Shown: piece after piece, positions 5,567-11,466 of the stretch | Layout: every line of letters starts with the position of its first letter | Position numbering within the stretch: position 1 is the stretch's first letter | Position numbers and translations under genes: made by a program | The notes under the pieces: generated by a model | Told to the model about the DNA's origin: nothing | What the model saw: the letters and a program-made list of their open reading frames with translations, nothing else | The model's database searches: none | NCBI GenBank assembly: GCA_038331135.1 | Contig: JBBQOS010000029.1 | Span: 1-11,466, forward strand | Direction: 5' to 3' | Origin: UBA9337 sp038331135 | GTDB taxonomy: Bacteria > Patescibacteriota > Minisyncoccia > Moranbacterales > UBA9337 | Length of the DNA: 11,466 nt

Positions 5567-6925
5567 ATGAATTATTACTTTTCCTTTACAGTTTCGAAGA
5601 TAAAAATTGGAAATATCTGGATTCTTTTTAATTGGTTAAATACACAGAATATTTCCATAGAAGATCCTAATCATCCCCTCTATCAGATGCTTGAAGCTGG
5701 GAAGAAAAAAATCAAACCCTTTGAAGTTAATGGGCTTTATGATGATTTTGAATATTTGAGGGACAATCATTTTTTTGTGGAAAATCAGGAAGTCATAAGA
5801 AATGTTGTTAGATCTCAATATTTGGAAATTATTGATAGCAAAAATATTAGCGTCACAATGATGCCAGTTAATCAAGCCTGTAATTGTAGGTGTCGTTATT
5901 GTTATGAGGACCATAATAAAGTTGGCTTCATGGGTGATGCTGACTTGGCTGTATTTCAAAAATTCATAGAGAGACAGGATATATCATCCTTACGCATTGA
6001 TTATTTTGGTGGTGAGCCATTATTAAATATGAATTTTATTAAGAAGTGTAATGATAGTATGATTGCATTAGGAGAGGAGAGGGGATTTTTAATAACCCCA
6101 TCTTCGATGACTACAAACGGATATTATTTGACAAAAGATAATTTTTTGAGTCTACATGATTTAAGAATTACGTCTTTTCAGGTAACTGTTGATGGTGATC
6201 GAGAAAATCATGACAAGTATCGCCCGCTTACAAATGGTCAGGGCACATACGATGTTATCTATAAAAATCTTCTTGATATCGCAAGCACAGAAAGGAACTT
6301 TTCTTTAACGCTACGAACCAATTTCACACCAAGAGATGGCTCGAAAGAAAAAAGAATGGAATTTCTGGAAAAAATCAAAGCTGATTTTAAGGGTGATAAA
6401 AGATTTGTTTTGATGCCCGAGCCAATCGGCAAATGGAAGGATGGAGAAAAACATAAAGATGAAATGCATAGTAGTTTTTTAGTTGCGAACGCCTTGCGCG
6501 AGCAGTTTCAAATGGACGCAGAAAACATAGGACTGGAAACATTGAGTATGGTTTTACTGTGTGGTCCAGAATCCCATTTCTGTTATGCAAGTAAACCCAA
6601 TGATATGGTTATTTATCCTCTTGATGAGTATGGGAGACTGCCTATCCAGAAATGCACGCTTGAAGTTAATAGAAAAAACAACAATGTTGGATTTATTGAT
6701 TCAGATGGTCAGCTGATAAGGAATGAAAATTGGCAGAAATGGGTTGTTGACAATCTTTTTGTGAATAAAAAATGCAGAAACTGTTTTTTTGTTCTGAATT
6801 GTTTTGGCAACTCCTGTGCTTATAAAAATCAATCAAGAGGACAAACTATTTGTCCAAGAGAAAAGAGGCAGGAATATATTTTAGTTTCTAGAATCTTGAA
6901 ATATATTTCTCACCATCAACAATAA
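5567..6925 (+). CDS. Radical SAM/SPASM peptide maturase
   Basis: A 452-aa protein with the layout of a RiPP-modifying radical SAM enzyme. About 95 N-terminal residues could form a small recognition domain. The cluster-binding motif CNCRCRYC (105-112) gives Cys105, Cys109 and Cys112 in the CxxxCxxC pattern, with an extra Cys107. The SAM-binding FGGEP is at 147-151. A C-terminal SPASM-type region holds cysteines 332, 339, 363, 403, 406, 412, 417 and 429, including KCRNCFFVLNCFGNSC, for auxiliary iron-sulfur clusters. Relatives form carbon-sulfur or carbon-carbon crosslinks in ribosomal peptides. A clear Shine-Dalgarno site (AGAGGTG) precedes the ATG, unlike most genes here. A 41-codon peptide gene follows after 25 bp and is the obvious substrate. 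Which crosslink is made cannot be told from sequence. Confidence 0.88.
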   Translation: MNYYFSFTVSKIKIGNIWILFNWLNTQNISIEDPNHPLYQMLEAGKKKIKPFEVNGLYDDFEYLRDNHFFVENQEVIRNVVRSQYLEIIDSKNISVTMMPVNQACNCRCRYCYEDHNKVGFMGDADLAVFQKFIERQDISSLRIDYFGGEPLLNMNFIKKCNDSMIALGEERGFLITPSSMTTNGYYLTKDNFLSLHDLRITSFQVTVDGDRENHDKYRPLTNGQGTYDVIYKNLLDIASTERNFSLTLRTNFTPRDGSKEKRMEFLEKIKADFKGDKRFVLMPEPIGKWKDGEKHKDEMHSSFLVANALREQFQMDAENIGLETLSMVLLCGPESHFCYASKPNDMVIYPLDEYGRLPIQKCTLEVNRKNNNVGFIDSDGQLIRNENWQKWVVDNLFVNKKCRNCFFVLNCFGNSCAYKNQSRGQTICPREKRQEYILVSRILKYISHHQQ

Positions 6926-6950
6926 CAGGACTTAAGGGGAGGTGATAAAA

Positions 6951-7076
6951 ATGTCCAAAATTAAGATTAAGCCAATTGCCATAGGCAAAAGTTTGAAAGA
7001 CGTTTCTGTTCAAACTATCGGCAAGGATGGCAGGGTTGACCGAACTCGCGTCACAAAGGGTGATTGTGTAAAGTAG
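6951..7076 (+). CDS. Probable RiPP precursor peptide
   Basis: A 41-aa peptide in two parts: MSKIKIKPIAIGKSLKDVSV, then QTIGKDGRVDRTRVTKGDCVK as residues 21-41, shown here as QTIGKDGRVD and RTRVTKGDCVK. It has a very strong Shine-Dalgarno site (AAGGGGAGGTGAT) just before the ATG and starts 25 bp after the maturase gene. It is basic (11 Lys/Arg, 4 Asp) with no signal peptide and no double-glycine leader end. The only cysteine is Cys39, three residues from the C-terminus. Placement next to a radical SAM/SPASM enzyme and before a terminator is the usual layout of a precursor gene. The single cysteine would allow one thioether link; otherwise a carbon-carbon link or a Lys/Arg-based change is possible. 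No export or protease gene is adjacent. I do not recognise the precursor family. Confidence 0.72.
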   Translation: MSKIKIKPIAIGKSLKDVSVQTIGKDGRVDRTRVTKGDCVK

Positions 7077-7105
7077 CGGTTCAGTTGCAAAGTAGTAGCT
7101 TCAAC

Positions 7106-7141
7106 TGGCGTCAGATTTTATTATCTGGCGCCATTTAATTT
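7106..7141 (+). terminator. Hairpin terminator after the peptide gene
   Basis: TGGCGTCAGAT (7106-7116) pairs with ATCTGGCGCCA (7123-7133) over 11 bp, with one G-T pair and a six-base loop, followed by TTTAATTTT. A competing hairpin CAGTTG (7082-7087)/CAACTG (7102-7107) overlaps its foot by two bases. The T-tract lies over the end of the convergent GNAT gene. Confidence 0.75.
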
Positions 7142-7539
7142 TCAAGTTCCATGCAGATGCTATCTTTAATTTCCACAAATCCGTTATCTTTATAAAAATC
7201 TACTAGCCAATCGATTCCCGGTTCGGTGGCTAAACCAATATTTTTAACATTGTTATTTTTTAATTCATCCTTGATGGATATTAATAATAATTTTCCAACA
7301 CCTTTTTTTCTAGAGTCTTCATTAACAAAAAGATCAACAATTATTCCGTGCCTAGATAAATCAGAAATGGCCCGGATAGCTCCTATGACATGGTTGTCAT
7401 CATAGGCTAAGCAGATAATAGTTGAATTATCTACGGTAATATCAGTAATTGGAAATTTATATTTTGTTGAGTAGAAATTGAGAATATCATCTTTGAATTC
7501 ATCAAAGTCTCTTCTTTTTATTGTTTTTATCTTGATCAT
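7135..7539 (-). CDS. GNAT-family N-acetyltransferase
   Basis: A 134-aa single GNAT domain. The acetyl-CoA pyrophosphate loop is SRKKGVGKLL (residues 76-85), the R-x-x-G-x-G type with Arg77, Gly80 and Gly82, preceded by strand IIVDLFVN. The later part contains WLVDFYKDNGFVEI (111-124), the usual helix and 'F-Y-x-x-x-G-F' ending of the fold. Members move an acetyl group from acetyl-CoA to an amine of a protein, peptide, antibiotic or metabolite; the substrate cannot be inferred. It is complete, has no Shine-Dalgarno site, and is read from its own extended -10 promoter. It converges on the peptide gene, with its stop only two bases from the terminator stem. Modification of the neighbouring peptide or self-protection is possible but speculative. 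Repeats flank it together with the maturase pair. Confidence 0.88.
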   Translation of the reverse strand: MIKIKTIKRRDFDEFKDDILNFYSTKYKFPITDITVDNSTIICLAYDDNHVIGAIRAISDLSRHGIIVDLFVNEDSRKKGVGKLLLISIKDELKNNNVKNIGLATEPGIDWLVDFYKDNGFVEIKDSICMELEN

Positions 7540-7579
7540 AAGTTTAGCGTTAATAAATAACTATTTTTTAATTTTACTA

Positions 7580-7588
7580 ATTATAGCA
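7580..7588 (-). promoter_or_regulatory. Extended -10 promoter of the GNAT gene
   Basis: On the - strand the sequence reads TGCTATAAT, a perfect extended -10 (TATAAT at 7585-7580, TGC at 7588-7586). No strong -35 is present. The predicted start is near 7573, about 33 bases before the GNAT start codon. Confidence 0.5.
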
Positions 7589-7632
7589 TATTTTTTTCTA
7601 AAAAGAGAGTTAATAAATTTTATTTGTTATAA

Positions 7633-7696
7633 GTTCTGAACATATCCAACAGAGGGAGCCAAATGAAAATAAGGCTTAAACAAGCCTTATTTTTTG
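7633..7696 (+). repeat. Direct repeat, copy 2 (intact hairpin)
   Basis: The partner of 5404-5467; the 21 bases 7656-7676 are identical to 5427-5447. Here the hairpin is intact (see the terminator entry). On the - strand both copies also share an open frame, KNK..LSLIFIWL...D.FRT, with several differences that keep the amino acid (GAC/GAT, TTT/TTC, CGA/AGA). In copy 2 that frame would begin MVTKNKACLSLIFIWL and end after 27 residues. Confidence 0.75.
7668..7695. terminator. Bidirectional-looking hairpin terminator
   Basis: AATAAGGCTT (7668-7677), loop AAAC, AAGCCTTATT (7682-7691), followed by TTTT on the + strand and by TTTTC on the - strand. It lies between the GNAT promoter and the end of the IS30 transposase gene, so on the - strand it would stop readthrough from the insertion sequence into the GNAT gene. 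Confidence 0.7.
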
Positions 7697-7758
7697 TTAC
7701 CATAAAGTGGAGTTCGAACCTATATAGCGGTAAGCTCTTTGTGGTTAGTTTACCTACA

Positions 7759-8862
7759 TTCAACAAAATAATGCAACACCCGTTTCCTCATAAAACACTT
7801 CAGCAGGAGTAAGTCCGCCAAAACGTTTCCGAGGACGTGTATTAATTAAATATTCAGCTAGCTCAATTTCTTTATCTTTTACTTTACTCCAATTAGTTCC
7901 TTTGGGGAAATATCTTCTTAGAAGTCCATTACAATTTTCATTGCTTCCTCTTTCACAAGAACTATAGGGATGAGCAAAATATACCTGTAGTTTTAGTTTC
8001 TTCTCTACAGTCTCATAATCTTTGTTTTCACCTCCATTATCTCGAGTAAGGGTTTTTAAATAATCATTAGGTATTCTACTTAACTTTTCAAATAATACCT
8101 CATCACCAGACTTAGCCGTTCTATCTTTAGTTTTACCAAAAAATACAATCCCACTCCTTCTCTCATTAACACTTTTAATACATACCTTAGATTCTTTTGA
8201 TACCAGATAATCATCTTCCCAATCACCAATTCTCTTTCTTTTTTCAACTACCCTGGGTCTATCATCAATTGATGGTAGAGAATCTCTTCTTTCTAGCTTT
8301 TGAGCTCTCCTAAAGCCTTTTTTCATTCTTCTTTTCCGTTTTCTAGCTAGATATATTCTCAGATCTTGGCATCCTTTTTTAACTGTTCCATTCCCACCTC
8401 TGTTTACCTGAGCATAAACATATTGATAGATAGCTTCATAGGATATACGCATAGATTTATCTCTTGGATAATCAATGGGTAATCTAATCTCAATTTGTTC
8501 AGGAGACCAGCCTAAGACTAATCTTTCTATTACATAATCTTTTAACTTTTTATTCTTATCCATCTTAGAAATGTTACCTCTTTTTCCAACACGCTCCAAA
8601 GCTTTTCTGTGAGCAATATCAGCAATATACTTACCACTTCCTCTAGGGGGTCTTCCATCTATTTCACGAGAAATAGTTCCGGGACTTCTAGCTAATTCTT
8701 TAGCAATATCTCGCATACTGAAACCATCTCTATATCTTACTTCAATTACAGTTCTTTCGCTTAAATTAAGTGGTGAATTTTTCTTTTCTCTATTTCCCAT
8801 ATATTTTATTAAAATTAGTTTCCTAATCTTATTGTATATGAGTGTTGCAATTAATTCTTGAA
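7759..8862 (-). mobile_element. IS30-family insertion sequence
   Basis: An element of about 1.1 kb bounded by 21-bp imperfect terminal inverted repeats. The left end is 7759-7779 (starts TTCAACAAAATAATG, ends CAACAC). The right end, 8842-8862, read on the opposite strand, starts TTCAAGAATTAATTG and also ends CAACAC. Sixteen of 21 positions agree. It contains one transposase gene. The transposase stop codon lies inside the left repeat. The flanking bases (ACA on the left, CTC on the right) show no short target duplication, so the exact ends may be a few bases off, or the element has recombined. Its right end stands just upstream of the radical SAM/DegT operon. Confidence 0.78.
7760..8800 (-). 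CDS. IS30-family transposase
   Basis: A 346-aa, full-length DDE transposase. The N-terminal helix-turn-helix (LSERTVIEVRYRDGFSMRDI, residues 13-32, and SPGTISREI) recognises the element ends. The catalytic core starts with IGDWEDD, where Asp197 is the first acid. TRDNGGEN carries the second, Asp254. ERGSNENCNGLLRRYFPKGT carries Glu288, with the 33-residue Asp-Glu spacing and the signature of the IS30 family. The C-terminal YLINTRPRKRFGGLTPAEVF is also typical. IS30 enzymes form circular or joined-end intermediates and prefer particular target sites. No frameshift or internal stop is present, so it is likely active. A small hairpin (ATTAG/CTAAT, 8814-8827) lies just before the start codon and may limit readthrough transcription. 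Confidence 0.96.
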   Translation of the reverse strand: MGNREKKNSPLNLSERTVIEVRYRDGFSMRDIAKELARSPGTISREIDGRPPRGSGKYIADIAHRKALERVGKRGNISKMDKNKKLKDYVIERLVLGWSPEQIEIRLPIDYPRDKSMRISYEAIYQYVYAQVNRGGNGTVKKGCQDLRIYLARKRKRRMKKGFRRAQKLERRDSLPSIDDRPRVVEKRKRIGDWEDDYLVSKESKVCIKSVNERRSGIVFFGKTKDRTAKSGDEVLFEKLSRIPNDYLKTLTRDNGGENKDYETVEKKLKLQVYFAHPYSSCERGSNENCNGLLRRYFPKGTNWSKVKDKEIELAEYLINTRPRKRFGGLTPAEVFYEETGVALFC

Positions 8863-8878
8863 CTCAGATTGTGTGTGT

Positions 8879-8908
8879 TTGACAATACCTAGATAATAAT
8901 GTTAGTAT
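8879..8908 (+). promoter_or_regulatory. Probable promoter of the radical SAM/DegT operon
   Basis: A perfect -35 TTGACA (8879-8884) and TAGTAT (8903-8908) with 18-bp spacing. It lies 17 bp outside the IS30 right end. Transcription would start near 8915, which argues against the ATG at 8899 as the start of the first gene. Confidence 0.5.
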
Positions 8909-8952
8909 GGTTAGCTATCACTAATAGAAAAAACATGTACAGAGACTGCAAA

Positions 8953-9735
8953 ATGAATATTAAAGATTCAACAAAAAAAGTCGTCTTAGAACTAACAACC
9001 GCTTGCAATTTAAAATGCAAGCATTGTTTTTATCAAAATAGCAATGAGTTTATTTCTAATAGCTTTATAGAAAAAGAAGAGGCATTTAGGTTGGTTGAGA
9101 AATTTAAAAAGTATGGCATAGATAAATTAGTATTAACTGGTGGTGAGCCGACAATTCATCCTGATTTTATTGAAATTGCCTTGTATGCCAAAAAAAGAAT
9201 ACCAAAAGTTACGCTTTGTACCAATGGAGTCATAAAAAGTGATAAATTAAAAAAGGAAATTATTGATATGGGATTCGACACATATACAATCAGTGTTGAT
9301 TCTTACTTGGAGGAAAATCATGATGAATTCAGAGGGAGGCAGGGGGCGTTAAAAGATACATTGAGTTTTGTCGGGCTTTTGTTGAAAAACAAAAAAAATC
9401 TGTCTATTCATATTGCTTTGCATCAAGATAATATTGATCACATTGAAAAAATAATCGATTTTTGCAATCAGTTTAATTGTGAAATTGTTGTTGGTTCAAT
9501 TTACTATGAAAAACTTGGCTTTAATGATAAAATTGTGAATGATTATCAGGCCAAAATAAAAGATTTTAAAAACAAGCATCTGCTAGACAAAAATGTTGTA
9601 TTGGTTGGATTTTGCAAATATTGCGAAGCCAAAAAATGTACTGATCAAAAAAAAGTGTTTACTGTAAATTGCCATGGTCAATTGATAAGTTGTTATTGGA
9701 AAAAAAATGGTGGAAAAATTGTTAAAAAATACTAA
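8953..9735 (+). CDS. Radical SAM protein with C-terminal cysteine cluster
   Basis: A 260-aa radical SAM enzyme when started at 8953. The cluster motif CNLKCKHC gives Cys18, Cys22 and Cys25; the SAM-binding TGGEP is at 62-66; a substrate-side strand TISVDS follows. The C-terminal FCKYCEAKKC...CHGQLISC region holds Cys221, 224, 229, 240 and 247, suggesting a shortened SPASM/twitch auxiliary cluster. The frame is open back to ATGs at 8935 and 8899, which would add a poorly conserved leader; I prefer 8953 because of the promoter position and normal distance to the cluster motif. It is 12 bp upstream of a DegT-type aminotransferase, followed by a Nudix gene and a P-loop gene, so it probably acts on a small molecule or nucleotide derivative rather than on a nearby peptide. 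The reaction cannot be assigned. Confidence 0.8.
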   Translation: MNIKDSTKKVVLELTTACNLKCKHCFYQNSNEFISNSFIEKEEAFRLVEKFKKYGIDKLVLTGGEPTIHPDFIEIALYAKKRIPKVTLCTNGVIKSDKLKKEIIDMGFDTYTISVDSYLEENHDEFRGRQGALKDTLSFVGLLLKNKKNLSIHIALHQDNIDHIEKIIDFCNQFNCEIVVGSIYYEKLGFNDKIVNDYQAKIKDFKNKHLLDKNVVLVGFCKYCEAKKCTDQKKVFTVNCHGQLISCYWKKNGGKIVKKY

Positions 9736-9747
9736 GAAATATTATTT

Positions 9748-10821
9748 ATGAAAATATCAGATAAGTATGCTTTTTATAATAAAGGCGACATGAAAATTGT
9801 AAATAAAATTATTAAAGCTAAAAAACTATCTGGGACTAGTCAAGTTGTTTCTGAATATGAAAATAAATTAGCCTCTTTTTTTGAATCAAGATATTCAGTT
9901 GCTGTTTCATCGGGTACCTCTGCAATTCAGGTTGCCCTATACGCCATAGGTGTAAAGCCTGGAGATGAGGTAATTGTTTCCTCCGTGTGTCCTTCTATGT
10001 CAATTGTGTCAATTATAGAACTTGGCGCAAAACTAATTTTTTGTGACACTTATGAGGATAATTTTGGTTTAGATTTTGAAGATTTAAACAGAATTATTTC
10101 TTATAAAACTAAAGCTGTTGTTGAAGTTCCTATGTGGGGGTACCCAACGGATGTGGCGGGGTTAAAAAAAATCTTAAAAAAACACAATGTCCCGCTTATT
10201 CTTGATTTAGCTCAGGCACACGGGACAAAGTTAAATGAAAAATATTTGTCACATTTTGGCGATATCTCTTGTTTTAGTACTCATGATAGAAAAATTTTGC
10301 CAACAGGCGAAGGAGGATTTTGCCTAACAAGCAGTCAAAGCTACTATAAGAAAATGCAAAGTTATATTAAATTTGGAAACATGAATGGTGTAGATTTTGG
10401 TCTAAATTTTAAACTAGGCTCGATGCAAGCAGGATTGGGAATCAATAGGATAGATCAAATATCCACACAGATTGAAAAAAGAACAAAAAATGCAAAATAC
10501 ATTTTAGATAAAATTGATAATAAAAAAATAAATGAATTTAAAATTATCAAAAAAGGATCTCCGAATTATTATGCGCTTTTATTAGAAGTTAATAATGATA
10601 ATTGTGACAAATTCATTGATTATCTTGAGAAAAATGGCATACCTTCTGACATAAAAAGATATAATTATAAAGTGCTTTACAATTATCCTTTATTCAAAAA
10701 GTATTCAAGAAAATGTATCAACTCAGAAAAGCTTTCACGCAGTATAACAACAATACCAATTCACCCCGGCTTAACCAAAAAGGATCTTGACTATATGATT
10801 GACATAATAAATAAATTTTAA
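9748..10821 (+). CDS. DegT/DnrJ/EryC1-family PLP aminotransferase
   Basis: A 357-aa fold-type I PLP enzyme of the sugar aminotransferase family. SGTSAIQVAL (55-64) binds the cofactor phosphate. DLAQAHG (153-159) supplies Asp153 for the pyridine nitrogen. STHDRKILPTGEGG (177-190) contains Lys182, which aligns with the Schiff-base lysine of the family's SFHxxKxxTTGEGG motif. The later region (GSMQAGLGINRIDQI, 224-238) is the usual dimer-contact segment, and IPIHPGLTKKD near the end is typical. Members transfer an amino group from glutamate to nucleotide-linked keto sugars or cyclitols. The catalytic lysine is present, so it is probably active rather than a regulatory or dehydratase variant. It is sandwiched between the radical SAM and Nudix genes, 12 and 6 bp away, in one operon. 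No sugar-nucleotide gene is in view to name the substrate. Confidence 0.92.
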   Translation: MKISDKYAFYNKGDMKIVNKIIKAKKLSGTSQVVSEYENKLASFFESRYSVAVSSGTSAIQVALYAIGVKPGDEVIVSSVCPSMSIVSIIELGAKLIFCDTYEDNFGLDFEDLNRIISYKTKAVVEVPMWGYPTDVAGLKKILKKHNVPLILDLAQAHGTKLNEKYLSHFGDISCFSTHDRKILPTGEGGFCLTSSQSYYKKMQSYIKFGNMNGVDFGLNFKLGSMQAGLGINRIDQISTQIEKRTKNAKYILDKIDNKKINEFKIIKKGSPNYYALLLEVNNDNCDKFIDYLEKNGIPSDIKRYNYKVLYNYPLFKKYSRKCINSEKLSRSITTIPIHPGLTKKDLDYMIDIINKF

Positions 10822-10827
10822 ATTTGT

Positions 10828-11277
10828 ATGGATAATAAGAAAAAACATTTTACTGCATCCGCTCTAATAATCGATAATAATAAGGTGCTGCTAATTTACC
10901 ATAAAAAATTGAATGTTTGGCTTTATCCCGGAGGACATATCGAGGAAAATGAAAATCCAGACGAAACATTGTTAAGGGAAGTGATGGAAGAAACAGGGCT
11001 TGAGATTGAAATTATCAGCAATAGGGATGATTCGCTCTCCAATCAAAAACAAAATGTATCATCATTGCACTTGCCCTATGCGTTTTTATGTGAATTAGTT
11101 GGTGACCATTATCATAATGATCTTATCTATAAGTGCAAAATAAAGAGGACTTGTAATTTGAAATATAATAAGGATGAATCAGATGGTATTGGTTTTTTTG
11201 ATATGCAGGAGATAGAAAAGTTACAATTATTTGATAATTTTCGAGTTTTGTTAAATAAAGTTCTGATTGAAAAATAA
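10828..11277 (+). CDS. Nudix hydrolase
   Basis: A 149-aa Nudix protein. The Nudix box is exact: Gly36, five residues, Glu42, seven residues, then REVMEETGL (50-58), which binds the divalent metal. The preceding beta strand FTASALIIDNNKVLLIYHKK and WLYPGGHIE are typical of the fold. These enzymes hydrolyse a nucleoside diphosphate linked to another group. The start is 6 bp after the aminotransferase stop, so it is the third gene of the operon. In pathways of this type it could release a nucleotide-linked intermediate or clean up a by-product. The C-terminal half (HYHNDLIYKCKIKR) has no feature that gives the substrate. It is complete and has a weak ribosome binding site. Confidence 0.92.
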   Translation: MDNKKKHFTASALIIDNNKVLLIYHKKLNVWLYPGGHIEENENPDETLLREVMEETGLEIEIISNRDDSLSNQKQNVSSLHLPYAFLCELVGDHYHNDLIYKCKIKRTCNLKYNKDESDGIGFFDMQEIEKLQLFDNFRVLLNKVLIEK

Positions 11278-11289
11278 GGAGGGCTTGTA

Positions 11290-11352
11290 ATGAATATAAT
11301 CGTATTGACAGGCGGAACATTAAGTGGAAAAACAACGTTTGACCAATCCTAG
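11290..11352 (+). pseudogene. Truncated P-loop NTPase/kinase gene
   Basis: Only 20 codons: MNIIVLTGGTLSGKTTFDQS, then TAG. The opening strand IIVLTGG and the P-loop GGTLSGKTT are those of a small nucleotide or metabolite kinase (or related P-loop ATPase), which would normally continue for 150 residues or more. The gene has a near-consensus Shine-Dalgarno site (AAGGAGGG) 6 bases before the ATG and begins 12 bp after the Nudix stop, so it was the fourth gene of the operon. The match to a kinase is lost after codon 17, just where sequence resembling an insertion sequence end begins. The rest of the gene, if present, should lie beyond the inserted element. Confidence 0.7.
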
Positions 11353-11358
11353 CTATAC

Positions 11359-11466
11359 TGAACTCACACCTAAGAGACCTGCGCTTTGCAAAAATTGGGA
11401 TTTGGTCTAGAATACGGGTACAGTAATCAAAAAAACTATGCTAAAAAAGACCAGAAAACAGTACAC
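11359..11466 (+). mobile_element. Possible left end of an IS3-family element (partial)
   Basis: After the P-loop fragment, TGAACTCACACC (from 11359) has the TG-start style of IS3-family ends. About 80 bp further on, an ATG opens a frame that looks like the start of an IS3 OrfA. The element runs off the window, so its right end and target duplication cannot be checked. The exact left boundary lies somewhere between 11341 and 11359. Confidence 0.4.
11438..11466 (+). CDS. Possible start of IS3-family transposase OrfA (partial)
   Basis: The last 29 bases read MLKKTRKQY and continue past the window edge. IS3-family OrfA proteins commonly start with a short Lys/Arg-rich stretch followed by QYTPEF or similar, and the distance of about 80 bp from the presumed end is normal. 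The call rests on nine codons and context only. Confidence 0.35.

Noticed and set aside
7634..7661. tRNA T-arm and CCA end (TTC.GAA...GAGCCA)
   Set aside because: The distance from the TTC to the CCA is 28 bases instead of 23 and no acceptor or T-stem pairing can be drawn, so it is not called a tRNA or pseudo-tRNA; kept only as a possible relic.
8899..8952. Longer start for the radical SAM protein (ATG at 8899 or 8935)
   Set aside because: The 8899 start overlaps the predicted -10 region and would add 18 residues of unlike composition; 8935 is possible but has no better ribosome site than 8953.
11123..11335. Open frame on the - strand under the Nudix gene
   Set aside because: It is a shadow of the Nudix and P-loop coding sequence with no family features.
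1..11466. Recoding of TGA as glycine, known in some CPR lineages
   Set aside because: All the genes read normally with TGA as stop (for example at 591-593), and no conserved glycine falls on a TGA.
1..11466. CRISPR array
   Set aside because: No set of three or more regularly spaced direct repeats was seen; the only clear long direct repeat is the pair at 5404 and 7633.

Overview
The window looks like an AT-rich chromosomal segment from a small-genome bacterium, most likely of the Patescibacteria/CPR type. That assignment is inference from three things: low GC, mostly weak or absent Shine-Dalgarno sequences, and short single-domain proteins packed around mobile DNA. The standard genetic code fits throughout, because TGA is used as a real stop (for example at 591-593). 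No phylogenetic marker beyond one tRNA is present, so the lineage is not proven.

Left part (1-820). A complete tRNA-Asn(GTT) with encoded CCA and its own terminator is followed by a GIY-YIG nuclease gene with a good promoter. After a perfect 26-bp palindrome comes a 55-aa AbrB/SpoVT-type DNA-binding protein that was too short to be called automatically.

Accessory island (1079-5221). It begins with what looks like the orphaned C-terminal tail of a type IIG restriction-modification enzyme. Next is a PD-(D/E)XK nuclease-like protein, then an isolated FtsK gamma winged-helix domain, a zinc-ribbon protein, and a soluble FtsK/SpoIIIE motor domain encoded as a separate protein. A helical protein of unknown function and an ADP-ribosylglycohydrolase follow. 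All lie on the + strand with short gaps except one of 184 bp. The split FtsK (DNA-reading domain and motor as separate genes, no membrane domain) next to a nuclease is the most unusual arrangement here. It could be a DNA-translocating defence system or the transfer module of an integrated element.

RiPP module (5500-7140). A radical SAM/SPASM maturase is followed by a 41-aa cationic peptide gene with one cysteine near its end, and then a hairpin terminator. Both genes have strong Shine-Dalgarno sites, unlike most neighbours. A GNAT acetyltransferase faces them on the - strand. The maturase, peptide and GNAT genes sit between two imperfect direct repeats (about 64 bp, with an identical 21-bp core) at 5404-5467 and 7633-7696.

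Right part (7759-11466). A complete IS30-family element on the - strand has recognisable terminal inverted repeats. It is followed by a tight + strand operon: radical SAM protein, DegT/DnrJ-type PLP aminotransferase, Nudix hydrolase, and a P-loop protein cut off after 20 codons. The cut is followed by what appears to be the left end and first codons of an IS3-family element running off the window. The operon looks like a small-molecule or nucleotide-derivative pathway interrupted by an insertion; its product cannot be named from sequence alone.
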